Below, piece by piece: positions 50,107 to 60,868 of a DNA stretch of 64,000 nucleotides (its first letter is position 1; each line of letters opens with the position of its first letter). Source of the DNA: Isoetes taiwanensis (lineage: Eukaryota > Streptophyta > Lycopodiopsida > Isoetales > Isoetaceae); contig JAJEKV010000095.1 of assembly GCA_021234155.1 (NCBI GenBank), positions 1,820,043 to 1,884,042 on the forward strand. Direction: 5' to 3'. The position numbers and the translations under genes are program-made. The notes beneath the pieces are model-generated. The model had not been told where the DNA came from. It did no database searches and was given only the letters and a program-made list of their open reading frames with translations.

Positions 50107-50486
50107 ACAAGTAATCCAAATGAATATCTTCTTAATTAACAAGCACATACAACAAACTCAATTAAATGCATCTCATAATCCAGTTCGCAAAAAAATATCG
50201 TGGTCGTACAATAAGGTGTAGGAATGGTTGTTCTTCTAATAAGTCCAAACAAACGATTATGCCAAGGCATAAAGCGACAAGATTTGCTCAATCACCGTGT
50301 TTTTCCATGCTTGAACTTGATATCATAAAAAATTGAAAGAATTAACATGTGAATGAGTAACAATGTCGAGCATTGGTGTGCCACTAATGAGGGCTATGCA
50401 TAAACTCTATAATATTGCGCCAGTGGAAGAGTGCGTGGGGAAAATGAATGACAAACTCTAAATATTAATCGAATGGACGTATGTGA

Positions 50487-51432
50487 TCCTTTATAATAAA
50501 ATTTTAGTGTTTGTCTGTTTTGTTTGTTGCCCTAAATCGGAGGGCCGAAATTTGATCTAACATGCCAGACGGTCCAGATCACGCCCTTCGGGTGTGGTTT
50601 TTTGCGAAGGCAATGTAGGGTTGGGAGGATCGGCCGGCTCGGTCAGTGATGGCAGTTTTGCAGCAGAGAACGGCTTCAATGTGGCTATGGCTGTGGCGTG
50701 CAATGGTGAATGTGGGTGGAAGCTTTGGGACGGCAGAGGCCAAAAGCTTAGAACAAAAGTGAACCCTAACACTACGGCAGCCCGTAATGCTTCTTGGATC
50801 TGATCTCGGACTTAAATCGTGAAACAAAGTTATGATGGCGGACCTTGGAGCTAGCTGGCGCTATGACAGACGAGGACGCTCGCCCTCTCCAAAACGCTCT
50901 CGCAGAGATTATGGTAAGAATCCATGTTATGTTTGGAAATGCATGCCTTATCCCTCTGTGGCGGGATGAGAGACTTCGTTCTGCAACAGATCTTCTTAGA
51001 AATGGGGTGGATGATTCTCTTAATTCGTTTTTGTTTTTGTTTTGACCATGGCATGAATGTTGCAGATGGAGCCCTTTAGCACCTCCCGATCTCTGTCCCT
51101 GCTCATAACTCCCAGACCATGGTGCTCAAGTTTTCAGGAAGTAATTACAGATGAGGCCCATTCAGAAGAAAAGCCCATTCTCACTCTCCACAAAAACGTA
51201 AGTCCTTCATCAGCTTTCTCTACTTCCAGATGAATGGAAAACGCAGGGAAAATGGAGGGCATACAGTGGAAATGGAATCAACCCTGCTGCAAGGCTTTTT
51301 ACAATCAAATACTCTGGCTTCTTCAATCCATCTTTGCATGTTTTTGTGGTGAGCTTTTCTGGAGATTTTGCAATAGGGTAAGATCATTTGGATCTATGGC
51401 AGTAGTCTTCGTGGGATTTAAGTCATTTTCTA
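50487..51432 (+). mobile_element. Helitron 5' end and body (3' end not found)
   Basis: The tRNA unit stops at gtatgtga and A|TCCTTTATAATAAAATT begins, the same 5' end type as the complete Helitron at 30021. About 950 bp follow before another Helitron 5' end at 51433. Content is low-copy, exon-like DNA (frames at 50594-50803 and 50845-51045, unassigned). No matching CTAG end returning to tRNA spacer (agggactataaaat) was found, so the partner is beyond the window or deleted. Confidence 0.75.
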
Positions 51433-53459
51433 TCTTATATTATAATGTTATACCGTAAGTAGTGAACCGAGCCCTAAATTGGGCGGTCCGGATTAATCTA
51501 CCCAACGGTGTAGATGATGTCACGTTAAAAGCCTTTTTAGCTAAAAAAAAAAAGCAAAAAAAAGGGGTTTGAACGTATTTGGCGGCCACGGCGCCCAAGG
51601 GAAAACCTAGGCCCTATGATTTTGCTTTTGCTTCCCAAAGATTGGGGTGGGTTTGAGGCGGGAGCTAATCCGGCTGAGGTAGATCCGGCTGGGTTTGAGC
51701 AGGGCGGCATGGCTATGAGATTTGGCCGCCCAGGGCGAAAAGCCATAGAGCAGGGAGCAGCCAAAACAGGGGCAGCCAGATTGAGCCAAGGGGCTGCCGA
51801 AATTTGCAAAGGGGCAACTGGGGTAGCCAGATTTTGTACAGGAGCAGCTGTATTAGCGGAGGCAGCCGGATTCTAAGCCAAGGCAGTCGGATTCTGAGCC
51901 AAGGCAGCCAGATTTTGATGTGGGCGGGCTGCTGGGCCATGAAATCCGGAGGAAATCCGAAGATTTCGAGCAGCAGAAGCGGTGGCATGAGCAAAGGCGG
52001 CTGGGTTTTGAGCAGAGGCAGTCGGATTTGGGAGGATTCTTTTCATTCATGTATATGCTCGCCTATTTCGAAGTCACCAATTGAGTGTATAGTATACTAT
52101 TATCCGCCCTCCATGTTTCACTCATATTCATGTCAGGTTTTGGTGAGATTCTACTTTTGAAAATGCTAGATAATTGTTAACACTGTATACTCATGGCCAT
52201 GATTCATCTTTAATACAGATTTATTTATACAGTGCATATAATTTTCAACAATACATAATGCAGATGCAGAACAAACAGGAGTTAAGAGGAATGTCTGTGA
52301 CCAAGGGTTATCATATGAGGTTTTGAAAAGTTTCAATCTCTGCCTTAAGGCAAAGTATCTGGGAAATAAAGAAAATCCACTATGGTAAACGTGCTTTCCT
52401 CTCTTTCTTAATGTACTGGCAGTGTGTAGCATCACTAGCCAATTTACAGCCTAAGGATCAATTTTGGCAGCAAATGAACCCGACAAGACCTAGATGAATT
52501 CTCTCATTGCAATTTGTTGACGATTATTATTGGTAAATTTCAGAAGATGAATACCCTCTGGAATTTTACAATTATGCAATTATTAGGGATAACAAGTTGC
52601 AAGCAGGAAGTTCAACTGATTTTTGTTTTCATGCATGCATGCCATGAATATGGGTAAAAGCATGTTACGGTGTACCACTTTTGGAACCCTCAAAAGTACC
52701 TACACTGGGTACTTTTAAAACTGGTACTTTCTGTTTTTTCTTTCCATTAAAATGAATCGAACATTTTTGAATTGAAGGTCAATAACATGTCAATCTATAG
52801 TACTAGAAGATAACAATACTATTAGAGACTAAAATAAATGAATTAACTCTCAAACTTATTATTTATTGTAGCATTTATGCAAGTTCCCAGTACCCAGTGC
52901 TGGGTACTTTTTTGGGTAGTTTCGCACTCCCTAAAAAGTACTTTAGATGGTACACCCTAGCATGCTTTCACCCATATGGATACGTACAGTACATATTTGT
53001 CACGTTAGCAGCACCAAGTGTAGCTTCAAGATCCAGCTGAGCCACATGCCCATGCCCGGCCCATGTTCAGGCACAAAGTCAACATGTTCAACAACAACAA
53101 AACCATGGCAGCAACATTTGTTGATGCCTAAGAGATATTACCTTTGGAATGATGCACGATTGTTGATACTGAAACTGACAAAGCAGCACATACATTTTGC
53201 TGAAGGATAATTATCTAATCTGCCTCGCACGTTAATTTCAATCACGGCCAGTTATTCGTTGGTGCATATTTTTCAATATAAAGGTTGTAGATCTATTCTG
53301 GCTGTAATTGGATGAAGCTCCCTGTTGTATCCTTACATGTGTAACATTCTATAAAGTTGCAAGGCACCATTGTTCGTTCGGTATATATGTAGAAGAGAAT
53401 GCCAGGAACTTGGATGGCATTCTATCCATAAAGTGAATTTTGGAGATTCCAGTGGTATA
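51433..53459 (+). mobile_element. Helitron 5' end and body, possibly outer element of nest
   Basis: TCTTATATTATAATGTT preceded by A. The following gccctaaattgggcggtcc resembles the inner sequence after the ends at 53460 and 59318. Its 3' end might be the CTAG at 59312-59315, with the elements at 53460-55304 and 55584-58911 nested inside. At 51850-51920 the word ggattctgagccaaggcagccaga is repeated three times in variants. No protein family recognised. Confidence 0.6.
52648..52977. mobile_element. MITE-like foldback element, 330 bp
   Basis: Terminal inverted repeats of about 30 bp: left ATATGGGTAAAAGCATGTTA then CGGTGTACCA; the right end read in reverse gives ATATGGGTGAAAGCATGCTA then GGGTGTACCA. 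The interior has further inverted words (agtacc/ggtact, cagtacccagtgctgggtac) and is AT-rich in the middle. No clear target duplication was seen, and no transposase. Confidence 0.75.
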
Positions 53460-55304
53460 TCTTATATTATAATGTTTTAGCGTGTTGTATCAAGCCCTAA
53501 TTTGAATGACCGAGATCATCTAATTGCATCCAAAGGCAGAGATTTATTGCACAACTTTTGACCACTATGATTGGTCATGTTTTGATGTCTTGAGGAGAGG
53601 GGAACGTGAAAGGGTAAAAAGGCATGGGAAAAGGGTGGAAAAGGGCGAGGAAAGGGAGGGGAAAACGAGGGGAAAAAAGGAAAAAGAAGCAAAGGGTGGG
53701 AAAAGGAGGAAAAAAGAAGGGAGAAAGGGTAATAGAAAAAGGGTGGAGTAAAGAGAAGGGGAAAAGCGCATGGGAAAAGGGAAATGAAAAAGAAAAAGGG
53801 AAGAAGGAAAGGGAGCCTCTTAAAAAAGGCACAAAAAAAGGGAAGAGGGAAAGGAAAAATGAAAAGAGAAGGGTGAAAGAGCACGGGAAAAAAGGGAAAG
53901 GGAAAGGTGAAGAAAGGGGAAAAGGATAAGTGAAAAAGCATGGAAAAAGGAAGAAAAAGAAGGTGGAAAAAGGGGAAGAGAGAAAAGGGTGAGAAGAGGG
54001 AAAAGAGAAGGGAAAAATGGCATGGAAGAAGGGAAAGAAAAGGAAAAGAAAAAGGAGGGAAAAAGGGAGGACAAAAGGGAAGGGAAAGGAGGAAAAAGGA
54101 AGGGAAGAAGGGGAAACAAGAAAAGGGTGGGAAGAAGGAATAGAAAGAGAGCATGGGAAAATGGAAAAGAGAAAGGAAAATAAAAAAGGGAGGCAAAAAG
54201 GTGGAAAGGGAACATGGGAAAAAGGGCATGAGGGAAGGGGGGAGAGAGACAAGGGAAAAGGGAAAGGGAAAAGGGTACAGGAAAAAAGGGAAAGAAAGAA
54301 GAAAAGGAAAGTGAAAAAAAAGCATGGAAAAAGGGCAAGAGAAAAAAAAAAAGGGCACGACAAAAAGGAGAAGAGGAAAAGGGTTGGGAAATGAGGAAAG
54401 GGAAAAAAAAGTCCATCAAGATAAGGGATAGGGATAGAGAACGGGAAAGGGTAAAGAGAGGGGAAAAAGGAAGTGAAAAAGAGCATGGAAAAAGGGAAGG
54501 AAGAAAGGAGAAGAGTGAACCGGTGAGAGGAAAGAGGAAAAGGGAAGAGAAAAATGGCATGGGAAAAAGAAAAAGAAAAGGGAAAGGAAAAGGAAAATGG
54601 AAAAGGGGAGCGAAAGGGCATTGGGAAAGGGGAAGACAGAAAGGGAAAGGGTTGAGAGAGGAGAAAAAAGGAAAAGATGGGGACCGGGAAGGGCAAAAGG
54701 GGAACAAGAAAAGGATGGGAAGAAAGGAAGGGAAAAAGAGAAAGGGAAAGGAAAAAGAAAAGGACAGATGAAAAGGGTGAAAACGAACCTGGAGAAAAGG
54801 GCAAGAGAAAAAGGGGAAGAGGGAAATGGGAAAAAGGAAGGGCGAAAGGTCACAAGAAAAGGAGGAAGAGAGAAAGAATGAAGAAAGGCAAAAAGGAAGC
54901 AAAAAAAGGAGAGGGAAAAAAAGGGGGAAGAAAGAAAGGGTCGGAAAAAAAGGAAAATCGGTACAAGAGAAAAGGAAAGAGGAAAAATGTGTAGAAAGGT
55001 TATGGGAAAACGGAAGAGTCAAAAGAAAATGAAGGGGAAAAAGGAAAAAAGTTATCAAGAAAACTGAAAGTGAAAAGAGGAAAAAAAGAAAAGAAGAAAA
55101 GGAAATCCCATTATAGGAAAAGGAAAAGCAAAAGTATAAAAAGCTTGGGTATAGTAAATGGCAAAAGGAAAGAGAAAAACGGTGTAAGGATTACTTTTAA
55201 CAATGGAGTACTTCTAGGTTATTCATGCTTGCCTCTCTCATCACTGTAGTGTATCATTTATAGGTTATGAGCTTATGCCCAGCAACGCTGGGCACCGTTC
55301 CTAG
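53460..55304 (+). mobile_element. Non-autonomous Helitron with purine tract (element C)
   Basis: 5' end A|TCTTATATTATAATGTTTTAG; 3' end GCCCAGCAACGCTGGGC, ACCGTTC, CTAG|T. Length 1,845 bp. After about 120 bp of ordinary sequence, positions 53590-55140 are almost only G and A on this strand (GGGAAAAGG-like words, with sparse C and T in recurrent gcatggg and gtgaaa). No helicase/Rep. The frames of several hundred codons on the other strand arise because a pyrimidine strand contains few stop codons. Confidence 0.9.
53590..55140 (+). repeat. Purine tract inside element C
   Basis: About 1.55 kb of A/G-rich sequence in degenerate GGGAAAAGG, GGAAAAAGG and GAGAAAAGG words. No single strict period. 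Confidence 0.95.
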
Positions 55305-55583
55305 TAGGTTTAGATAACAATATGAATTATCTCTGTGGTGCTCATAGCCTTCTCAATCTGACATGGCTTGGCTATTCTAGGCACCATAGTTCATTGAGTG
55401 TACATTTAGAAGAAAATGCAGAAACTGGATGGCATTCCATATTCTCTTGACATCCTTTTCTCTTCCTAGTTCTCAGCGAGAATTAACGAGGTGTAATTTC
55501 CTTTTGTAGGGCATGTTATAAATCCATTAATTGGCTGAAGTCCTAAAAACACAAGACACACTATTTTAAATATTATATGGTTA

Positions 55584-56968
55584 CTAGAAATGGAGCCCAG
55601 CGTTGCTGGACATAGCTAGGAACTATAAATGATACATTGGAGCAATTGTTAAGTGAACTCACATTTTTAAGATTGCCAATTTTGAGTATCTAACCCAGAT
55701 TTCCGCACTCTTCCAAGGTTCCCTAGCTTTTTCCCTTTCCCTTTGCCTTTTCCACTTTCCCTTTTTTTTTCCCTCTTTCCTTCTTTTTCTTTTCTATTTC
55801 TCGCTTATCTTTTCACTATCCCATTTCTTCCATTGCCCTTTTCCCATGTTTGTGTTTTCCCATTTTCCTTTTCTATTTTTCCTTCCCTTTTCTCCCATTT
55901 CTTTTTGCCTTTAATTTTTCCTTTATCCCTCCTTTTTCCCTTTTCTCTTATTCCATTCGTCCATTTTTTCTTTTTCCTTTTTCTTTTTTTTTTCCCTCCC
56001 CTTTTTATTTTCCCTGCTTTACTCTTTTCTTTTTTTCTTTTTCCTTTTCCCCTTGCCCATCCCCACGCTCCCCTTTTTTCCATTCTCCTTTTTTTTTTCC
56101 TTCTCAATTTTCCATTTTCCCACTCCCATTTTTTCCTTTTTCCTTTTTTATTTCCCCCTTCTTTTCACCTTCCCTTTTTCCTTTTATCTTTTTTAGGATT
56201 TTCCTCCTTCCCTTTTCCTTCCTTTTTCGCTTCCCTTTCCCCTTTCCCTTTTTCCCCGATGGCCCTTTTCCCTTCCCCTTTCCTCCTGTCCCAACCCTTT
56301 CTCTCTCTTTTTTTTCCCTTCCATTTCCCCTTCCTTGGCCCTTTTTTTTTCTTTTCCCTTTCCTTTTTTCTAAGCCCTTTTTCCAACCCTTTTCTCCACT
56401 TTTTGTCTCTTCTCCTTTTTTCCTTCCCTTTTCCCCTTCCCTTTTCCTTTTTGCCCTTTTTGTCTTCCCTTTTCCTTCGGCCCTTTTTTGCCTTCCTTTT
56501 TCTCTCCATTTTCTCCATTTTTTTCTTCTCCCTTTTCCCCTTCCCTTTGTCTTGCCTTTTCCTTTGGCCCTTTTTCCTTCCTTTTTCATTTTTCCTTCCC
56601 TTTCCCCTTTTTTCCTTCTCCACTTTTTTTTTTGTTTTCCCTTTTCCCCTTTTTTTTCTATTTTCGTCTTTTTTTTTCCTTTTTTAATTTTTTTACTTTT
56701 TATTTTCCTATTTCCCTTTTCCTTTCTCCCTTTCCTTTTGTCCTTTTCCCCTCCCTTTTGCTTTTTTCTCCATTTTGCCTTTCTTTTCCCTTTTCCCTTT
56801 CCCATTTCACCCCTTGACTATCGGATTGAGTGAATCGTATTGAAGCAACAGTCAAGATGAAATTTTAGTTGAAGTCACGCACATGTCATCTTCACCATTG
56901 GTTGATCAAATCCTCAACCGTTCGATCTAGGTCTCCATGGAAGACGCACGCTATATTTTTATAATATA
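55584..56968 (-). mobile_element. Non-autonomous Helitron with purine tract (element B)
   Basis: Minus-strand element. The 5' part at 56968 reads TATATTATAAAAATATAGCG (the leading TC is lost or displaced where element A abuts) and the 3' end TCCAGCAACGCTGGGC...TTTCTAG at 55600-55584. Its inner sequence after the 5' end (gacttcaactaaaatttcatc) is close to that of element A. The pyrimidine run 55725-56810 on the plus strand is a purine tract on the element's sense strand. Confidence 0.8.
55725..56810 (-). repeat. Purine tract inside element B
   Basis: About 1.1 kb that is almost pure C/T on the plus strand, in TTTTTCCC and CCTTTTCC words; purine-rich on the minus strand. Confidence 0.95.
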
Positions 56969-58911
56969 CTAGTAATGGTACCCAGCCTTGCTGGGCATAA
57001 ATTAGGAACCTTTAATTTCTTTCTTTTTTTATTCTCCTTTTTTTTTTCTAACCCCCTTCTCCCTCCCTTTGCCTTCCCTTTCCCCTTCCCCTTTTTTTCT
57101 TTCTCTTATTTCTTATCTTTTTTTTTTCCTTTTTATCTTTCCCCCACTCTTCCCATTTTTCTACTACTCTTTTTCCATTTCGTTTTCCCTTCCTCTTCCT
57201 TTTCCTTTTCCTTTCTCTTTCCGTTTCTCATGCATTTTTTTTCGCTTCTCTTTTGCTTACCTTTTCATGTGCCCTTTTTCTTCCTTTCCCCACCTCACCC
57301 CTCTTGATCACGTGCTCTTTTCCCCATCTCTTTTCCCATTTCTCTCTCTCCCTTTTCCTCATGCTCTTTTTTGCTTTCCCTTCTCCTTTTTTCGCTTCCC
57401 TTTTCCTTTCAACTTTCCATTCCCTTTTCATACTTTCCCCACCCTTTTGCTTTTTTGTTCCCTTTTTTTCCCTTTCCTTTCTCTTTTCCCTTTCTTTTTT
57501 ACATTTTCCTTTTCCGCTCCTTTCCCTTTTCATATGCCTCTTTCCATTCCCTTTTCTCAACCTTTTTTATGTACCCTTTTTTTTTTATTCTTTTCCCCAT
57601 CCTCTTCCCCTTTTCCCATTTCCACTTTCTCCTTTTTTTGTTTTTTTTTCTTTTCCCTTTTCCCATGCTCTTTTTTTTTCTTTCTTTTTATTTCCTCACC
57701 CTTTCACTCTTCCCTTTTTTCTCGTGGCCCTTTTTCTCCTTCCTCTTTTCCTCTTTTCCTATTCCTTTTGCTCCTACCCTTTGTCTATTCTACTTTCCCC
57801 CACCCCTTTTTCCTCCTTTTTCCATCATTTCCCTCTTTATTTATCTCGATGCTCTTTTTGTTTCCCTTTTCTCTTTCTTCACCCTTTCTCTCTTCTCTTT
57901 TTTTTTCGCCCTTTTTTTCTCTTTTTCGTTCCCTTTTCCCAAGTTCTCTTTTTTCCTTTTCCCCTCCTCTTTTCCTGTTTACTTTTTTTTTCCATGGACT
58001 TTTGCAACCTTTTCTTATTTTTCCCTTTTACCTTTTTCTCCTTTTCTCACCCTTACTTCTTACCCTTCTCATGGTGCCCTTTTTCCTTTCCCTTTTTCCC
58101 TCAACCTATTCTATTCCTTTTTCTATTTCCTTTTATCTTTCCCTTTTTCCTTTTCACCTTCTCTTTCCTTTTTCCTCTTGGCCTTTCTTTTATTCCTTTT
58201 TTTTTTTTTCCCTTTTTTTTCATCGTTTTCCTTTTCCCTTCCCCTTTCCTTTTCCCCTTTTCCCTTTTCCCTTTTCCCTTTCCTCGTTTTTCCTTTTCCC
58301 TTCCCCTTTTCCTTTTTCCCTTTTCGCCGTTTTTCCTTTTCCTTCCCCTTTTCCTTTTCTCTTTTCCCTTTTCCTTTTCCCTTTCATCGTTTTTCCTTTT
58401 CCTTCCCCTTTTCCTTGCCCTTTTTTCCTTCATATCGTTTTTCCTTTTCCCTTCCCTTTTTCTTTTCCCTTTCCCCTTTCCTTTTCCCTTTCCCTTTTCC
58501 TTTTCCCTTTCATCGCTTTTTTCCTTTTCCCTTCCTTTTCCTTTTCCTTTTTCCCTTTCATCGCTTTTTCCTTTTCCTTCCTTTTTCCTTTTCCTTTTCC
58601 TTTTCCCTTTTCCCTTTCATCGCCGTTTTCCTTTTCCTTCCCCTTTTCCTTTTCCCTTTTTTCCTGCCCTTCCCTTTCATCGTTTTCCTTTTCCTTTTTT
58701 TCTTTCCCCTTTCCCTTTCCCTTTCCCTTTCCCTTTTCCCTTTCCCTTTTCCTTTTCCTTTTTCCTTTTCCCTTTCATATTGAAGCCATAGTCGAGATGA
58801 AATTTTAGTTGAAGACACGCACACATCATCTCCACCATTGGTCAATCAAATCCTCGACCGTCCGATTTAGGGCTCCATTGAAGACACACGCTATAATTTT
58901 ATAATATAAGA
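56969..58911 (-). mobile_element. Non-autonomous Helitron with purine tract (element A)
   Basis: Minus-strand 5' end A|TCTTATATTATAAAATTATAG at 58911; 3' end GCCCAGCAAGGCTGGGTACC then ATTACTAG at 56969. 1,943 bp. Directly followed (on the minus strand) by element B, so the two lie head to tail. Interior 57003-58772 is pyrimidine-rich on the plus strand. Contains no transposase. Confidence 0.88.
57003..58772 (-). repeat. Purine tract inside element A, with 50-60-bp minisatellite
   Basis: About 1.77 kb of C/T-rich plus strand. From about 58220 to 58772 the anchor word catcg (with variants cgccg, atatcg, catcgccg) recurs every 45-80 bp within CCTTTTCCCTTTCC sequence, giving roughly eight minisatellite copies. 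The 400-580-codon plus frames here are Phe/Pro/Ser/Leu repeats and not genes. Confidence 0.95.
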
Positions 58912-59317
58912 TGATGATGTTATAATACATGTTCTTCTCAACGCCCTTTGACTAATGCAAACTCAATAATGTTATTTCACTACAAAGCCATTTCCATGAA
59001 CATTTGCAATTCTATAATGCAACTTTATTGCAAACACTACATAAAGAATGCTTATTAACTTACAATATTAGCATCTCTAACTTATGAGGACATATCTACG
59101 CATATATTTGCCTGCTAATCCAAATAAGGAACACTAAACTCAACAACTAATTTGCAAGTTTAGTTCACATAGCTCTTTTACTAAACATACAACTAATTTA
59201 ACCTCTGCCACTAAAAATTGAAGCCCAAATTGCACATCATTAATGCTACATGAATCATACAATGTTGAGCCTAAGAACTGCCTTATATCCCAGCAACGCT
59301 GGGCACCATTACTAGTA
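58912..59317 (+). mobile_element. Helitron 3' end (element E)
   Basis: CCCAGCAACGCTGGG (59289-59303) then CACCATTA and CTAG (59312-59315). The about 400 bp before it are AT-rich with no motif. Candidate 5' partner is 51433. Host bases T-A separate it from the next Helitron start. Confidence 0.75.
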
Positions 59318-60513
59318 TCTTATATTATAATGTTGTGTAATGGACCACGCCCTAATTTGAAGGGCTAAGATTGTCCGAGCTAATCTAAAGGTCGAGATCT
59401 TTCACCTATGTTTTCTTTTCTAGGGTTTTGTTTTCGTTGCAATTTTCTTTCTTCCTCTGTACTCGGCTCTTCAATCCATTCAATCCAGAGGACAGTCCCC
59501 AATCTGGCTTGCAGATGAAGTTCACGTTCCATCTCCAATCCATGAAGGGATTAGATTCCATAAAGCAAGAGAGAGCATCTCCCAGATTCGCAGATGGAGC
59601 AAGAGAGCAGGAAGAAAAGAAAATTCGTGGTGATGACAAGCTGGCAGAGCAACCAGATGCGATCTTCTTGGTGTTTCTACATGTCCTCGCTTGCAGGGGG
59701 CGGCATGCTACACCACAGATGCGTTCTCAAGTCCATAGCCATAGCCATAGCCATAGCCATGACAGTTTCGGGCACATTGGAGAAGTTTCAGAAAAGTTCA
59801 GGTTCTCTTAATGGTTTGTTCATTCTAGGCGAGGATTGTAGCAGGATGAAGACAACAAAGATCTAAAGTCCGTGAAAGGTTCAAACTTGGTGAAGTCTTC
59901 TCTTCCTAGAATGCTTTCGGTTACACTGGTCTTTGTGGCTTCAATCACAAAGCTCCTAAATCACAAGGTTTGATAAACTTATTTGCTTCAATTAATGGAA
60001 ATACTTTCTGGTTGTTTTATATATTGCTTTGTTGAACAATTTGCAAACAATTTTTGCCCTTTTTGTTTCTCATTGTTTTGTTTTTTCTAAAACTTTTATT
60101 GCAAAAGCGCATATATTGTAGATATTTTAGATTGATCTAACTTATCGCATCAGATGTATAGGCAACAATTTTGCACCAAATCCAGGTTCGTTTGTCCAGG
60201 TTCGTTTGTTCGTTTTTTCCTCTTTATGCTTCATCTGCAGGTTTTTTCAAAAGGGAATTATAGATATATATATATTTGAAGATTGAATTATGTAATATTT
60301 AGGCAGTGTAGAAGATCAGATTGTTAGAGATTTGCCATGCCTGAGGCCTGTTTTCTGGTTTCACATAGAAGGCAATCGAATGGCCCATATTTCACATAGA
60401 AGGCAAATGGTCCAGACGATGGCCCCAAAATAGCGCCCATATGGATTTCGTCTGTATTACCTCTGTGCCTTGGTTGTAGCTTTGTGCCTCAGCTGGAGCA
60501 GTTGGAGAAGTTG

Positions 60514-60760
60514 GAGCTTTGTTCGAGCTTTGGATGCCATAGCTGCACATCAAGTTTTAAAATTTATGCCTCCAGACTTTCTCTCCAAACCTGCCTTTGT
60601 CAAGGCGGAGCATATTAGCTACAATATTCAGAGCTCGGCTATGGCGTCCTATGGCAAGCTATGGGAAAAGCTTAGAAAGATTTGTAACACTCTTTTCTTA
60701 AGCCATAGCAGGTTAGAATCATTCAGCTTTAAGAAAAGATATGGTGTCGATTTGGAAGGC
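60514..60760 (+). pseudogene. Cytochrome P450 fragment (CYP71-clan-like)
   Basis: P450s are haem mono-oxygenases, ER-anchored in plants. The plus frame reads DAIAAHQVLKFMPPDFLSKP, then AEHISYN, then ASYGKLWEKLRKICNTLFL and SHSRLESF. This matches the B-to-C helix region: ...A-x-x-x-LK-x-x-x-x-x-F-x-S-[RK]-P..., then YG-x-x-WxxxLRKIC with the helix-C W-x-x-x-R contact to haem, then S-x-x-RL-x-SF. About 80 of some 500 residues; the membrane anchor, I-helix (AGTDT) and haem-Cys regions are absent. It lies downstream of a Helitron 5' end in the same orientation, consistent with capture. Confidence 0.8.
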
Positions 60761-60868
60761 CTATGGTATTTGAAGGTGTGATTTAAACACTGCAATTTGG
60801 GAAGCCTATGGTATTCGAAGGTGTGATTTAAACACTGCAATTTGGGAGGCCTATGGTATTTGAAGTGT
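60757..60868 (+). repeat. 45-bp tandem triplicate after P450 fragment
   Basis: cctatggtatt...gtgtgatttaaacactgcaatttggg repeats with period 45 bp starting at 60760, 60805 and 60850 (last copy partial). Confidence 0.9.

Larger units (their letters stand above)
42181..50486 (-). repeat. Tandem array of tRNA-Gly/tRNA-Ser units
   Basis: Unit starts (ataccttcttaattaac) lie at 42181, 42924, 43719, 44503, 47673, 48492, 49296 and 50124: spacings of 743-828 bp apart from the unit split by a 2.35-kb insertion. Each unit carries one tRNA-Ser and one tRNA-Gly on the minus strand about 230 bp apart, in conserved spacer. Units are highly similar but differ by point changes and small deletions. The last unit is cut at the end of gtatgtga by a Helitron 5' end. 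Confidence 0.97.

Noticed and set aside
42181-50486. Organellar tRNA insertion
   Set aside because: The tRNA-Gly(GCC) and Ser(AGA) are of nuclear eukaryotic type; Ser with AGA anticodon is not an organellar plant tRNA, and no other plastid or mitochondrial sequence surrounds them.
53516-58845. Open frames of 280-579 codons rich in Phe, Pro, Ser, Leu (or Lys, Gly, Glu, Arg)
   Set aside because: They follow purine/pyrimidine tracts. All stop codons contain purines and a T, so a nearly pure pyrimidine or purine strand rarely has stops in any frame; several frames are open at once, and composition is purely that of the repeat.
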